A stretch of DNA of 60,560 nt from an uncultured Bacteroidales bacterium (GTDB lineage Bacteria > Bacteroidota > Bacteroidia > Bacteroidales > UBA932): contig CASGDV010000120.1 of NCBI GenBank assembly GCA_949300335.1, forward strand, positions 1-60,560, read 5' to 3'. The notes beneath the pieces are model-generated. The model saw only the letters and a program-made list of their open reading frames with translations. It searched no databases and was not told the DNA's origin. The translations under genes were made by a program, and so were the position numbers. This document shows positions 1-8,176 of this stretch, piece after piece. Every line of letters starts with the position of its first letter. Position 1 is the stretch's first letter.

Positions 1-139
1 CATTTAGAGAGAGCAACATTACTCTCTTCACAATATAGTATATTATTATCAAAATATCATTATTGCAAGTTGGATTGATTATCAGATAATTATATTAAAT
101 ATCAACTTATAACTTTGGATAATAATTTACTTGTGATAA

Positions 140-170
140 GAAAAGTTATCATAAGTTGTGATAACTTTTC
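140..170 (-). terminator. Candidate terminator after the maturase gene
   Basis: A perfect 11-bp inverted repeat (GAAAAGTTATC / GATAACTTTTC) with a 9-base loop lies 46 bases beyond the stop codon of the minus-strand maturase gene. Read on the minus strand the stem ends in TTTTC followed by TTATC, so the U-tract is weak. The rest of bases 1-215 is AT-rich and holds no gene I can support; a smaller AGAGAG/CTCTCT inverted repeat lies at 8-27. Confidence 0.5.
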
Positions 171-215
171 GGCAATACATACTTTCATATCGTTTCAAAT
201 ATCCGGAACACAAAT

Positions 216-1499
216 TTACATATTTCTCATTCTGGCCCATGGCATTACTCCGGCCGGGGCCGTTTTCTGTTCCAGAAGTTCTTTCATCTTGTCCATGTAA
301 GGGGCCACATGGGAGTAGAACTTATAATAACCGTCACACAAAGCGTTCAATCCGGTTTCTCCGGATTCTGTCCTGTTGAATCGGTGTTTTGGACACTCTC
401 CGTGGCATGCGAAAAAATATTTGCACCTGATACACTTGTAAGGCAGTCCGTTACGCTTGTCGATTCCGAATTTCGTCTGCTTTTGTGAAATCATGAGTTC
501 CTTTAAGGAAGTGTCTGTTATATTCCCCAATCTGTATTCCGGATACACAAAATGATCGCATGCATAAAGGTCCCCGTTATGTTCCAGTACGGAATTTCCT
601 CCGCATGTTTCCGCATAGACACATGTCCCGACCGGAGCTCCGCACCAGTTTGCCAGTGTCGCATCGAAAAGATTCACGAAATATTTGCCGACGTCATTCC
701 GCACCCAATAGTCGAATATGTCACACATGAACTTGCCGAATGCTATCGAACCTACCGACCACTGGGCAATCCTTGCATTCTCATCGGACGGATCCACTAT
801 GACAGGTCTTGCCGACTTGTCAGGTCTCCCTGAGCCGGAGTCAGGATATACTACATGTTCCACCACAGGCATGAACTGCATATACCTTGTCCCGAGATGC
901 TTAAGGAAATCATATACTTCCAGTCCCCTGCCCTCGCTTACCTTGTTCACAGTCGTCATCGTATTGTATTCGACTCCGTAGTTGTACAGCAGTCCGATAC
1001 CCTTGATCACCTTGTCAAACGTAGGCCGGCCACCTTTATCCTTCCTGTACTTGTCATGAATGTCCTGAGGTCCGTCTATTGATATTCCTATGAGAAAGTC
1101 ATTATCCCTGAAAAATTCGGCTATTTCCCGGGTTATCAGGGTGCCGTTAGTCTGAAGGGTATTGTGAATTACTTTGCCTGCCCCATATTTCTGCTGAAGC
1201 CTGACTGCCTCCCTGTAGAAATCCAGCCCCAGAACGAGCGGCTCGCCCCCGTGCCAGTTAAAAGTGACCTCAGGGACATCATTGGCTTCAATATAGTCGC
1301 GTATCACCTTTTCCAGCATTCCGCCAGACATCACCGGTTCTTTCCCGCCGTAAAGTCCGGCCTTGTCAAGATAATAGCAATAATTGCAATCCAGGTTGCA
1401 CAATGAACCTGCCGGTTTGATCATGAGATTGAATGACAGCGGTCCGGACATCCTCACCGCATCCTGAAAAGTCAGCGTACCCTTGTATGAATCGTTCAT
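216..1499 (-). CDS. Anaerobic sulfatase-maturase-type radical SAM enzyme
   Basis: This 427-residue cytoplasmic enzyme belongs to the family that oxidises an active-site Cys or Ser of type I sulfatases to formylglycine. The radical SAM cluster motif CX3CX2C is at C34, C38 and C41, and GGEP is near residue 84. A SPASM-type auxiliary-cluster region rich in Cys begins at C286 (C286, C293, C299, C314, C356, C359, C365, C369, C388). Length fits the family (about 370-430). It starts 3 bases after the MFS gene stops and is the last gene of an HD hydrolase - MFS - maturase run. No sulfatase gene is in the window, so the substrate is unknown. A related SPASM peptide-modifying enzyme is the main alternative, but the full-length match favours sulfatase maturation. 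Confidence 0.88.
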   Translation of the reverse strand: MNDSYKGTLTFQDAVRMSGPLSFNLMIKPAGSLCNLDCNYCYYLDKAGLYGGKEPVMSGGMLEKVIRDYIEANDVPEVTFNWHGGEPLVLGLDFYREAVRLQQKYGAGKVIHNTLQTNGTLITREIAEFFRDNDFLIGISIDGPQDIHDKYRKDKGGRPTFDKVIKGIGLLYNYGVEYNTMTTVNKVSEGRGLEVYDFLKHLGTRYMQFMPVVEHVVYPDSGSGRPDKSARPVIVDPSDENARIAQWSVGSIAFGKFMCDIFDYWVRNDVGKYFVNLFDATLANWCGAPVGTCVYAETCGGNSVLEHNGDLYACDHFVYPEYRLGNITDTSLKELMISQKQTKFGIDKRNGLPYKCIRCKYFFACHGECPKHRFNRTESGETGLNALCDGYYKFYSHVAPYMDKMKELLEQKTAPAGVMPWARMRNM

Positions 1500-1502
1500 A
1501 TG

Positions 1503-2699
1503 CTATCTCAATTTGTTTTTCTCGAAATGCGGCTTTACATAAAGGCCGAAATATATCAAAGACAGAACCGTAAGGAAGGCACCTGACAGATATGCGGTGC
1601 TGAAAGATGATATCTGTCCGATATATCCTCCCGATACGAGTCCTATGCCTATTCCTACATCCCAGGAAGTCAGATATGTCGATGTTGCGGTTCCTCTCTT
1701 GCTGTTCGGGGCCAGATTCACAAACAGGGTATTGAAAGCCGGAAACATTGTACCGAAACCTACGCCAAGCATCAAAGCCACGGAATAATATACCGCAACG
1801 CTGAGCTTGCCGCTTACCTTGTTCAGTTCCGAGCATGAAGCCAGGCAGAAAAAGCTGAAGGAAGCCAGTATCATCCCCGTTATTATAACCTGCGGAATCC
1901 GTCCCTTGTCCACCTGTTTTCCCGAAAATATCCTCGAAACGGCCATTCCGACCGCCATAAGGGTAAAGAACAGGCCCGATCCGGATGCTATCCCGATACT
2001 CCTGGCATACATGGCCACATATGTCGTAGTCATACCGTAAGGGATGGACAGCATCAGGAGCGCCATACCGGCCGGAATACCTTTAATCAGAAGGAATCTG
2101 TCAAGGGAGACAGGCTCACGAATCACCTGAGGCTTTACGGGGGTACGGACCATCATGGCAAACAGAAATCCCAATGCGCAAGACGCCAGAGCACATATGA
2201 AAATTGTAGTGAATGAATAATAATCATGAAGGAACAATCCGGTCATGGGCCCTATTGACATTGCTATGTTATTAGACAGACCGTAATACCCCAGGGCTGT
2301 TCCTCGTCTTGATGATGGGGTTATGTCTATGACTATTGTATTTCCGGCAACAGTAACGGTACCGAAAGAAATGCCATGAAGTATGCGCAGTATTATGAAC
2401 ATTGTCAGGGAACCAGCAAACAGGTATCCGGCAAACACTGAGGTGAAAATGAAAAATGCCAGCAGATACAGAGGCTTTCTGGCAAATGCATCAAGAAGAT
2501 ACCCCGAGAAAGGCCTGATGGTCAAGGCTGCAACTGTATAGCAGCTCAGCACGACACCTGCCGTACCGCTTCCGGTTCCGAATACCTCCGTAAGATAGAA
2601 CGGTAAAACAGGCATCAGGAGATAGAATCCGAAATACAGCAGAAAGTTCGCCGCAAGGATAAGACAATAGCCCGGAGTTATCAAACGTTCCTCAGTCAT
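1503..2699 (-). CDS. MFS transporter (drug/metabolite exporter type)
   Basis: This 398-residue integral inner-membrane protein has about 12 hydrophobic segments. A motif-A-like loop (GYLLDAFARKPLY) lies between the second and third segments. This suggests a 12-helix major facilitator of the sugar/drug efflux type. The frame is open seven codons further upstream to a TTG; I prefer the ATG at 2699 (MTEERLITPG) because it starts just before the first membrane helix. It sits between the HD hydrolase (33 bases) and the maturase (3 bases) on the same strand, so they are probably co-transcribed. The substrate cannot be read from the sequence. Confidence 0.85.
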   Translation of the reverse strand: MTEERLITPGYCLILAANFLLYFGFYLLMPVLPFYLTEVFGTGSGTAGVVLSCYTVAALTIRPFSGYLLDAFARKPLYLLAFFIFTSVFAGYLFAGSLTMFIILRILHGISFGTVTVAGNTIVIDITPSSRRGTALGYYGLSNNIAMSIGPMTGLFLHDYYSFTTIFICALASCALGFLFAMMVRTPVKPQVIREPVSLDRFLLIKGIPAGMALLMLSIPYGMTTTYVAMYARSIGIASGSGLFFTLMAVGMAVSRIFSGKQVDKGRIPQVIITGMILASFSFFCLASCSELNKVSGKLSVAVYYSVALMLGVGFGTMFPAFNTLFVNLAPNSKRGTATSTYLTSWDVGIGIGLVSGGYIGQISSFSTAYLSGAFLTVLSLIYFGLYVKPHFEKNKLR

Positions 2700-2732
2700 T
2701 TTCACAAAAATTTCATGCAAAAATAACCATAT

Positions 2733-3359
2733 TTAGACAATTCCGCCATACAATTCATCGAAAGTACGCCGTAGTGTTTCCTCATCACCGATCATCTTCC
2801 TCAACTGTTCCAGTCTGGCATGATTTGCCGATTCCGGAATCCACAAGCGAAGATATCCGCCTTCCGCATATTTCTCCATCAGATGGGCATGGAATCTTCT
2901 GTAATGTTCTTCCCTGGACATTTCCGGATAATGATCCATGCCATACTGGACTGTCCTCCGCAAGGTTATCTCAGGATCTATTATCCTGTCAGCCTCGGCT
3001 ACTATTTTCCCGTAAATCGTCCTGGGTTCATGAGCGGAAGAAGCACGGTGATCCTCAACAGCACGTGCCATTACATCAATCCGAAATTCATCGAACCATT
3101 GCCTCAAGACCTTATCGGCAGAAATGATTCTGCCTGACTCGATATGATGGAATTCCCGGCCGGCACACAAGCCGAGATCGTGATATGCCGCTATTACATA
3201 AACCATGTCGGCATCTACATCATAATGTCCGGCCAGTTCCAGACTTTCTTCTATCACACGGATTACATGATCCCTTCCGTGAGCCTTGTCGAAACCGTCA
3301 TACTTCGGTATAATAACACTTTCTACATACTTTCTGATATTTTCATTGACTCCATGCAT
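2733..3359 (-). CDS. HD-domain metal-dependent phosphohydrolase
   Basis: From the ATG at 3359 this is a 208-residue soluble HD-superfamily protein. Visible metal ligands are H31 (in KAHGRDH), the H60-D61 pair (AAYHD), HH at 71-72, and a later Asp in AEADR. Related proteins in Bacteroidetes, as I recall them, are about 200 residues with no signal peptide. A strong AGGAGG lies 7 bases before this ATG (3367-3372), which supports the start. However, the same frame is open without a stop to 3677 and the upstream part encodes a convincing signal peptide (next entry), so a 314-residue exported fusion cannot be excluded. It is the first gene of the HD-MFS-maturase run. Its nucleotide or phosphate substrate is unknown. 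Confidence 0.8.
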   Translation of the reverse strand: MHGVNENIRKYVESVIIPKYDGFDKAHGRDHVIRVIEESLELAGHYDVDADMVYVIAAYHDLGLCAGREFHHIESGRIISADKVLRQWFDEFRIDVMARAVEDHRASSAHEPRTIYGKIVAEADRIIDPEITLRRTVQYGMDHYPEMSREEHYRRFHAHLMEKYAEGGYLRLWIPESANHARLEQLRKMIGDEETLRRTFDELYGGIV

Positions 3360-3662
3360 ATTCGTTCCTCCTAAATTTCCGCCGAGCCCTATTCCCATTA
3401 TGGCATCCCATCTTTTGTTCATCAGATCAAGTGCCGACTCTGGCACATTCATATAATCGGGAAACATCGTATATTCATTTTCCCTTATTTCCGCAACTCT
3501 GAGCGTGTCCTCGCCTGCCACGACCGTAGAATCGGCGAGAAAAACGGTTTCTCCGGAAAGTTCTCCCGCCATTGAGAATGAAGATGAGACGAAACACAGC
3601 AGAGATATTGCCGCGATAATACCCGTCACACACAATATATCGTTGTGTTTTATTCCATTCAT
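3360..3662 (-). other. In-frame signal-peptide leader upstream of HD gene
   Basis: About 100 codons run in frame directly into the HD hydrolase. From the ATG at 3662 the product starts with a basic n-region, a hydrophobic core (CVTGIIAAISLLCFVSSSF) and a likely signal peptidase site (SMA|GE). An acidic, soluble-looking tail follows, and the last codons (GGNLGGTN) are simply the AGGAGG ribosome-binding site read as protein. It could be the N-terminus of an exported HD hydrolase, or a small secreted protein or gene remnant that has lost its stop codon. I do not recognise the tail. Confidence 0.45.
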
Positions 3663-3755
3663 AGTTTGCTGTATCACTTTTACTCATTTCCCGCCGGCTC
3701 CGTTTGCCACGGCTCCGGCCGGGCGGTTTCTGCAATATCCGTTCCATTGCTTCGG

Positions 3756-3792
3756 TAAATATAATGATTTGTATCATAATGATAAATATCAT
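3756..3792 (-). promoter_or_regulatory. Promoter with two tandem palindromes
   Basis: On the minus strand a near-consensus promoter reads TTTA (3783-3786), a 19-base spacer, and TATATTTA (3756-3763), each element one base off the TTTG / TAnnTTTG pattern. Two 14-bp ATGAT-N4-ATCAT palindromes (3764-3777 and 3779-3792), 15 bp apart, fill the spacer and cover the upstream element. Position suggests a repressor operator controlling the HD-MFS-maturase run. Confidence 0.45.
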
Positions 3793-3929
3793 AACTTAGC
3801 GGCATGGGAAAATCTGAATAGGTCGAGGGAACATCATAAGAAACTCAAACACTTACATGGTCCGGAAACAACAATCAGACTGTTTTCCGTACTAACGACA
3901 GGCCTTTGATATATAAAATTTGTGATTAT

Positions 3930-5060
3930 ATGAAAAAAAATCTCCTGCTCTTTATTTTGCTTGCGGTAGCGACGATTTCATGCAACATGTCTCCTAAACA
4001 CACGATAAGCGGCAGACTTGACGGAATGGAAAGCGATACGTTGCTGGTTTTTGCATATGACCCTTTCAGAAATATCAATGTAATGACAGATACCGTTGCC
4101 CTTGATAAAGGCAGATTCCATTCGGACCTCCCCGACTCCCTCCTGCTCCAGATAACTATTATCCAAAAACCGTCCGGCAACCAGGCAATGCGCATGGCTG
4201 CACACCAGCCGATTATCATTCTTCCTGGAGATCATCTTGAAATTTCCGGAAGCATTACAGACATGGTTCTGTCGGGGACGGAAATATATGACGGAATGAG
4301 AAAAGCAGTGACGGTAAAACAGATGCAGGCTAAAGCCAAGGAGGCAGGAGAGAAAGTATATGCTCTCTATCGGGAAAATGAACCTGACCGCAGTGCCGTT
4401 GATTCTGCAATGGATTATCTGCAATCTGTTTCCAGACAGCTTGCAGAGCAGAAATACGAATATATCAGGGAGCATCCGGACAATATGGAATCCGGATTCA
4501 TGTACCTGAGCCTGTCTTCCGCGAAAGGTGTTGAAGCATATGAGATTCTGGGAGGCAAAGTGAAGAACGGTCCTCTGGGAGGTCTCATAAGCAGAAGCTA
4601 CAGGAGTTATAAAAGTGCGATAGCTGTTGAAAAAGCCAAGGAACGTATACAGAAAGGGAAACAGGCACCGGATTTCTCCCTGAAGGACATAGGCGGCAAG
4701 ACTGTTTCGCTTTCATCCTTTAAAGGACAATATGTTCTGCTTGACTTCTGGGGATCATGGTGCAGCTGGTGCATCAAGGGGATTCCCGACATGAAGAAAT
4801 ATTACGGCAAATACGGGAATAAATTCGAGATTATAGGAATCGCATGCATAGATACTGAACAAAAATGGCGGGAAGCTGTCAAAAAATACGGATTGCCGTG
4901 GACCAACCTGTTCAACGGCGAAGATGACAATGTAAATACGCTCTATGCCGTATCGGGATACCCGACTAAAATTCTGGTCGATCCTGAAGGACGGATTGAG
5001 GAAATATTCGTCGGGGAATCCGAAGATCTGTACAACAAACTCGACGAAATGTTCAAATAA
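3930..5060 (+). CDS. TlpA-like thioredoxin lipoprotein (DUF4369-type)
   Basis: This 376-residue exported lipoprotein has a signal peptide ending in VATISC, with C18 the lipidated Cys. The N-terminal half (about 25-130) is a beta-rich DUF4369-like domain, followed by a helical linker. A C-terminal thioredoxin fold (about 245-376) carries the redox pair C278-SW-C281 and a later cis-Pro segment (GYPT). It should act on periplasmic disulphides or haem/cytochrome thiols. The start at 3930 is chosen because the preceding eight codons do not fit a signal peptide. The active-site dipeptide SW differs from the usual GP or PP, so its redox potential may differ. It stands alone, divergent from the HD-hydrolase run. 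Family assignment is strong; client proteins are unknown. Confidence 0.85.
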   Translation: MKKNLLLFILLAVATISCNMSPKHTISGRLDGMESDTLLVFAYDPFRNINVMTDTVALDKGRFHSDLPDSLLLQITIIQKPSGNQAMRMAAHQPIIILPGDHLEISGSITDMVLSGTEIYDGMRKAVTVKQMQAKAKEAGEKVYALYRENEPDRSAVDSAMDYLQSVSRQLAEQKYEYIREHPDNMESGFMYLSLSSAKGVEAYEILGGKVKNGPLGGLISRSYRSYKSAIAVEKAKERIQKGKQAPDFSLKDIGGKTVSLSSFKGQYVLLDFWGSWCSWCIKGIPDMKKYYGKYGNKFEIIGIACIDTEQKWREAVKKYGLPWTNLFNGEDDNVNTLYAVSGYPTKILVDPEGRIEEIFVGESEDLYNKLDEMFK

Positions 5061-5445
5061 GACAACCATACCCCGACTCCCTATTGAATTATACACTTAT
5101 TGCCTCATCCATTGATTATCATAATCACTGATTGGCATATTGGCTGGCCCGGTCCGACAAGGTTGCCGAACATTGACATATAGCGCAATGCCTTCACCCA
5201 AAAGCTAATAATCAAGCTGTTGATCAAGTGGATATTTCTTTGCCGAGACATTGTAATTTTCACCATTGCCTCAGTTAACGGATATACATTTACAATTTGA
5301 ATGTATGCTCCAGATGAAATTTTTTTCATCCGAGCTGGGTATTTTTAGTGAGGCACGGTAATTTTTCCAGCCGAGGCATAGTATTTTCAACAGATAAACA
5401 ACCCCTCCCCCATTTTCAACCCATTTTAACCCAAATCCATATACA
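5061..5445. repeat. Gene-poor gap with short tandem repeats
   Basis: This stretch holds no gene I can support. Near its right end four copies of a loose motif, (G)CCGAG-N4-GTATTTT, start at about 5242, 5329, 5348 and 5370; the last three are spaced 19-22 bp. GAGGCA words also occur in inverted orientation near 5101 and 5267. Arrays of about 20-bp sites next to a gene-poor patch resemble the multiple transposase-binding sites at some insertion-sequence ends, but no transposase is recognisable. A 74-codon minus-strand frame (5105-5329) has no similarity I know. Confidence 0.35.
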
Positions 5446-5483
5446 AAAATCAGAGAGTCACATTTCTGTAACTCTCTGATTTT
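5446..5483 (-). terminator. Terminator of tRNA-Phe
   Basis: Perfect 13-bp inverted repeat (AAAATCAGAGAGT / ACTCTCTGATTTT) with a 12-base loop, four bases beyond the 3' end of tRNA-Phe. It ends in TTTTTG on the minus strand, the expected form of a Rho-independent terminator. Confidence 0.85.
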
Positions 5484-5487
5484 CAAG

Positions 5488-5560
5488 TGGTGCCACCGGG
5501 AATCGAACCAGGGACACAAGGATTTTCAGTCCTTTGCTCTACCAACTGAGCTATGACACC
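5488..5560 (-). tRNA. tRNA-Phe (GAA)
   Basis: The minus strand folds as a 73-base tRNA. The acceptor stem GGTGTCA pairs with TGGCACC (one T-G), the D arm contains AGCTCAGTTGGTAGAGC, the anticodon loop CTGAAAA carries GAA, and the T loop is GGTTCGATTCC. The discriminator base is A and CCA is not encoded. It has its own promoter at 5596-5626 and a terminator immediately after. Confidence 0.97.
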
Positions 5561-5595
5561 ATCTTTTTAAAACCCTTTCTTTTGTTTTGGGATTG

Positions 5596-5626
5596 CAAAG
5601 ATAGGCATTTTTTCATTGCCTCCAAA
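5596..5626 (-). promoter_or_regulatory. Promoter of tRNA-Phe
   Basis: Minus strand TTTG (5623-5626), 19-base spacer, TATCTTTG (5596-5603): a perfect match to the Bacteroidetes TTTG-N19-TAnnTTTG pattern. The predicted start of transcription is near 5589, about 28 bases before the tRNA. Confidence 0.85.
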
Positions 5627-5705
5627 TTTTTTTTAATATTTTTCCGGAGATTTTATCCGTACCCGGCATTTTCAATCCGGACAGGCGGAATACGCAATAT
5701 TTTTC

Positions 5706-5713
5706 TAAATTTG
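5706..5713 (+). promoter_or_regulatory. Downstream promoter element of priA
   Basis: TAAATTTG fits TAnnTTTG and ends only 6 bases before the priA ATG. Transcription would start at or beside the start codon, so the mRNA may be leaderless or nearly so. No clear upstream TTTG was found. Confidence 0.45.
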
Positions 5714-5719
5714 CGGGAT

Positions 5720-8155
5720 ATGTCAGACAGGATATACATATCAGTGATTCTTCCTCTCAAACTCGAGTGGGAGCCTTTGTATTATACAACAAGCAAAAAC
5801 ATCAAAAAAGGCAACAGAGTCCGTGTATCCTTTGCCGGAAAAGAATATTCAGGAGTTGTCTCCGGAATCGATGTCCTTAAAACTGATACTGCACATGCAT
5901 TGATGGCCGGAAATACTATATCAGACAAAGTACAGGACGATGCCGGAACGTCATATATGAATTTGTCCGATTCGGAAGAGGCGGACAATTGCAAGCAGAT
6001 GATTGCCGGCAATGAAACACGGGAAGAGGAAATCCCGGAAATCGGCAGATTGAAAATCAAGGAAATAACAGCCATAGAAAGCCAGCTGGAGAATATCGGA
6101 GATAAAGAGATTGAACTTTGGAGAAAGATGTCCGAATACTACCTGTGTACCGTCGGTGAGATATACAAGGCCGCCTACCCTGTTTCTAAAATATCCCTTG
6201 AAGAAAATGAGGCAAGAAAAGAAGAAGCGGCGAGAATAAGAATTCGGAAAAAAGCCGCAGCAATAGAACAGAAAATATCAAGACTCAAAGAACGCATAAG
6301 TGGGGAACATGCAAAACTCAATATGATTGAATGCAGTACATCTTCAGGTGCAAACAAGTCCGCCCTGAAGAAAGCCGCCGCCAGCCGGGAAAGGATATCC
6401 GGACTTGAAGAGAAAATATCGGCGCTGGAGGATAGTCTCAATATGCTTTGCTCAAATGGCAGTAGCATTGTTGCCCAGGAACAGGTTAACAATGACATAT
6501 CCGCTGACGATGTATTGCAGGAAAAGGTCACTCTGACTTCTGAACAGCGAAAGGCATATGAAGGAATAGAAGATGCATTCGAACGGAATAAAACTGTCCT
6601 ACTCCATGGTGTCACAGGTTCCGGCAAGACGGAACTTTACATGAGTCTCGCATGTAAAGCCATGGGCGGGGGGCAAAGTGTCCTCTATATGGTTCCCGAA
6701 ATAGCATTGAGCAGGCAACTGGAATCAAGACTGAAAAAAATTTTCAAAGATAGAGTGCTCGTTTTCCACTCAGCCGAAAGCCTTCCGTCAAAAAGAAAGG
6801 TATCTTCACTTTTGAGATCCGGAGATCCGTACATCGTCCTTGGAACACGTTCGGCAATATTCCTTCCTTTCAGCAATCTGGGCCTTGTCATTGTTGATGA
6901 GGAACATGACACTTCATACAAGCAGGATTCACCGGCACCGAGATACAATGGAAGGGACTGCGCTGTCTTTCTGGGAATAATCCACCGATGCAATGTAATA
7001 CTTGGTTCTGCCACTCCATCCCTTGAATCCATATACAACTGCATGGGAAACAAATACCGCTACATACATTTGGGAGAGCGCTATCACAAATCCGATAAAC
7101 CGGAAATCGAAATAATAGACACGATTGCCGAAAGAAGGAAGAACGGAATGAAGGGAAGTTTTTCAAAAAAACTCATTGAACGCATCCGTGACACTCTCGA
7201 CGAAGGCAGGCAGGTCATGCTTCTCAGGGCCCGGAGATCGTATTCTCCGGTCATGCAATGTACGGAATGCGGTGAAATAATGAAATGTCCGCATTGCAAT
7301 GTAGCCATGAGCTATCACAAGGACAAGGAATCCATGATATGCCATTACTGCGGACATAGCCAACCTTATACCGGACTATGCATCAAATGCGGGTCGGTCA
7401 TGGCAGGATTGGGAACCGGAGGAACCCAAAAAATCGAAGAAGAAGCCGGCATCCTGTTTCCGACAGCTGTCATTGCAAGGCTTGACAGCGACACGGCCCA
7501 GAAAAAAAATTACGAGACTGAAATTATAGAAAAATTTGCGGAAGGAAAAATTGACATTCTGATCGGCACGCAGATCCTGACAAAAGGCTTTGATTTCAGA
7601 GGGCTGGGACTTGTTGCCGTACTCCAGGCAGACAGCTTGCTCGGAATGGAAGATTTCAGAGCCGATGAAAAGGCAATACAGATTCTGGAACAGTTCGGGG
7701 GAAGATGCGGAAGAAGGAATGAAAAAGGAAGATTTATAATTCAGACCTCGCGGCCCGACCACCCGGTATACGGGAAGCTTCTGGAGAACAAAGACGAAGA
7801 CATCTCAGCCTCATTCGGTATGCTTGCGGAACGCAAGGAATTCGGATATCCGCCGTTTACAAGAATAATCAACGTGATATTCAAGGACAAGTCGGAAAAA
7901 AGGATTGAATTCATGTCGGAAATGCTGGCAAAGGAATTTTCGACAATCCAGGACAATGGGAATCCCGAAGTAACCGGACCTTTCAGCCCCTCTGTTTCAA
8001 GGGTTTCCGATTATGAAATCCGGATTATCAGACTATGCCTTGCAAAAGACAGGAACCTCGGAATCATGAAAAGGAAGCTGTTGGAAACAATCAGAAAATT
8101 CGAAAAGAGACGTACATATTCGGGACATATAAGCATCGATGTAGATCCGCAATGA
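5720..8155 (+). CDS. priA: Primosomal helicase PriA (replication restart)
   Basis: This 811-residue DNA helicase reloads the replisome at stalled forks. Visible parts are an N-terminal fork-binding domain (about 1-115), Walker A GVTGSGKT (about 297-304), a DEEH Walker B (about 391), and a zinc-binding region with paired CxxC motifs (about 512-565). A C-terminal helicase lobe contains a GTQILTKGFDF motif. The frame is open 62 codons upstream, but that part overlaps tRNA-Phe and its promoter, so the ATG at 5720 is the start. Between residues about 160 and 245 lies a highly charged, probably coiled-coil stretch. Other PriA proteins, as I recall them, carry a winged helix there. It converges on the lipid kinase gene with 21 bases between stops. 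Confidence 0.93.
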   Translation: MSDRIYISVILPLKLEWEPLYYTTSKNIKKGNRVRVSFAGKEYSGVVSGIDVLKTDTAHALMAGNTISDKVQDDAGTSYMNLSDSEEADNCKQMIAGNETREEEIPEIGRLKIKEITAIESQLENIGDKEIELWRKMSEYYLCTVGEIYKAAYPVSKISLEENEARKEEAARIRIRKKAAAIEQKISRLKERISGEHAKLNMIECSTSSGANKSALKKAAASRERISGLEEKISALEDSLNMLCSNGSSIVAQEQVNNDISADDVLQEKVTLTSEQRKAYEGIEDAFERNKTVLLHGVTGSGKTELYMSLACKAMGGGQSVLYMVPEIALSRQLESRLKKIFKDRVLVFHSAESLPSKRKVSSLLRSGDPYIVLGTRSAIFLPFSNLGLVIVDEEHDTSYKQDSPAPRYNGRDCAVFLGIIHRCNVILGSATPSLESIYNCMGNKYRYIHLGERYHKSDKPEIEIIDTIAERRKNGMKGSFSKKLIERIRDTLDEGRQVMLLRARRSYSPVMQCTECGEIMKCPHCNVAMSYHKDKESMICHYCGHSQPYTGLCIKCGSVMAGLGTGGTQKIEEEAGILFPTAVIARLDSDTAQKKNYETEIIEKFAEGKIDILIGTQILTKGFDFRGLGLVAVLQADSLLGMEDFRADEKAIQILEQFGGRCGRRNEKGRFIIQTSRPDHPVYGKLLENKDEDISASFGMLAERKEFGYPPFTRIINVIFKDKSEKRIEFMSEMLAKEFSTIQDNGNPEVTGPFSPSVSRVSDYEIRIIRLCLAKDRNLGIMKRKLLETIRKFEKRRTYSGHISIDVDPQ

Positions 8156-8176
8156 CAGGGTTTCAGGCCCCGTGGA

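Noticed and set aside
110-170. TAACTTTG promoter element plus hairpin as a small RNA gene
   Set aside because: The implied transcript would be under 50 bases, there is no upstream promoter element, and the hairpin is better explained as the terminator of the maturase gene on the other strand.
5105-5329. Minus-strand 74-codon ORF in the repeat-bearing gap
   Set aside because: No recognisable domain, no ribosome-binding site, and it reads through the repeat motifs; not enough to call a gene.
5534-5719. N-terminal 62-codon extension of priA
   Set aside because: It overlaps tRNA-Phe (to 5560) and its promoter (5596-5626), and has no helicase homology; the ATG at 5720 is the start.
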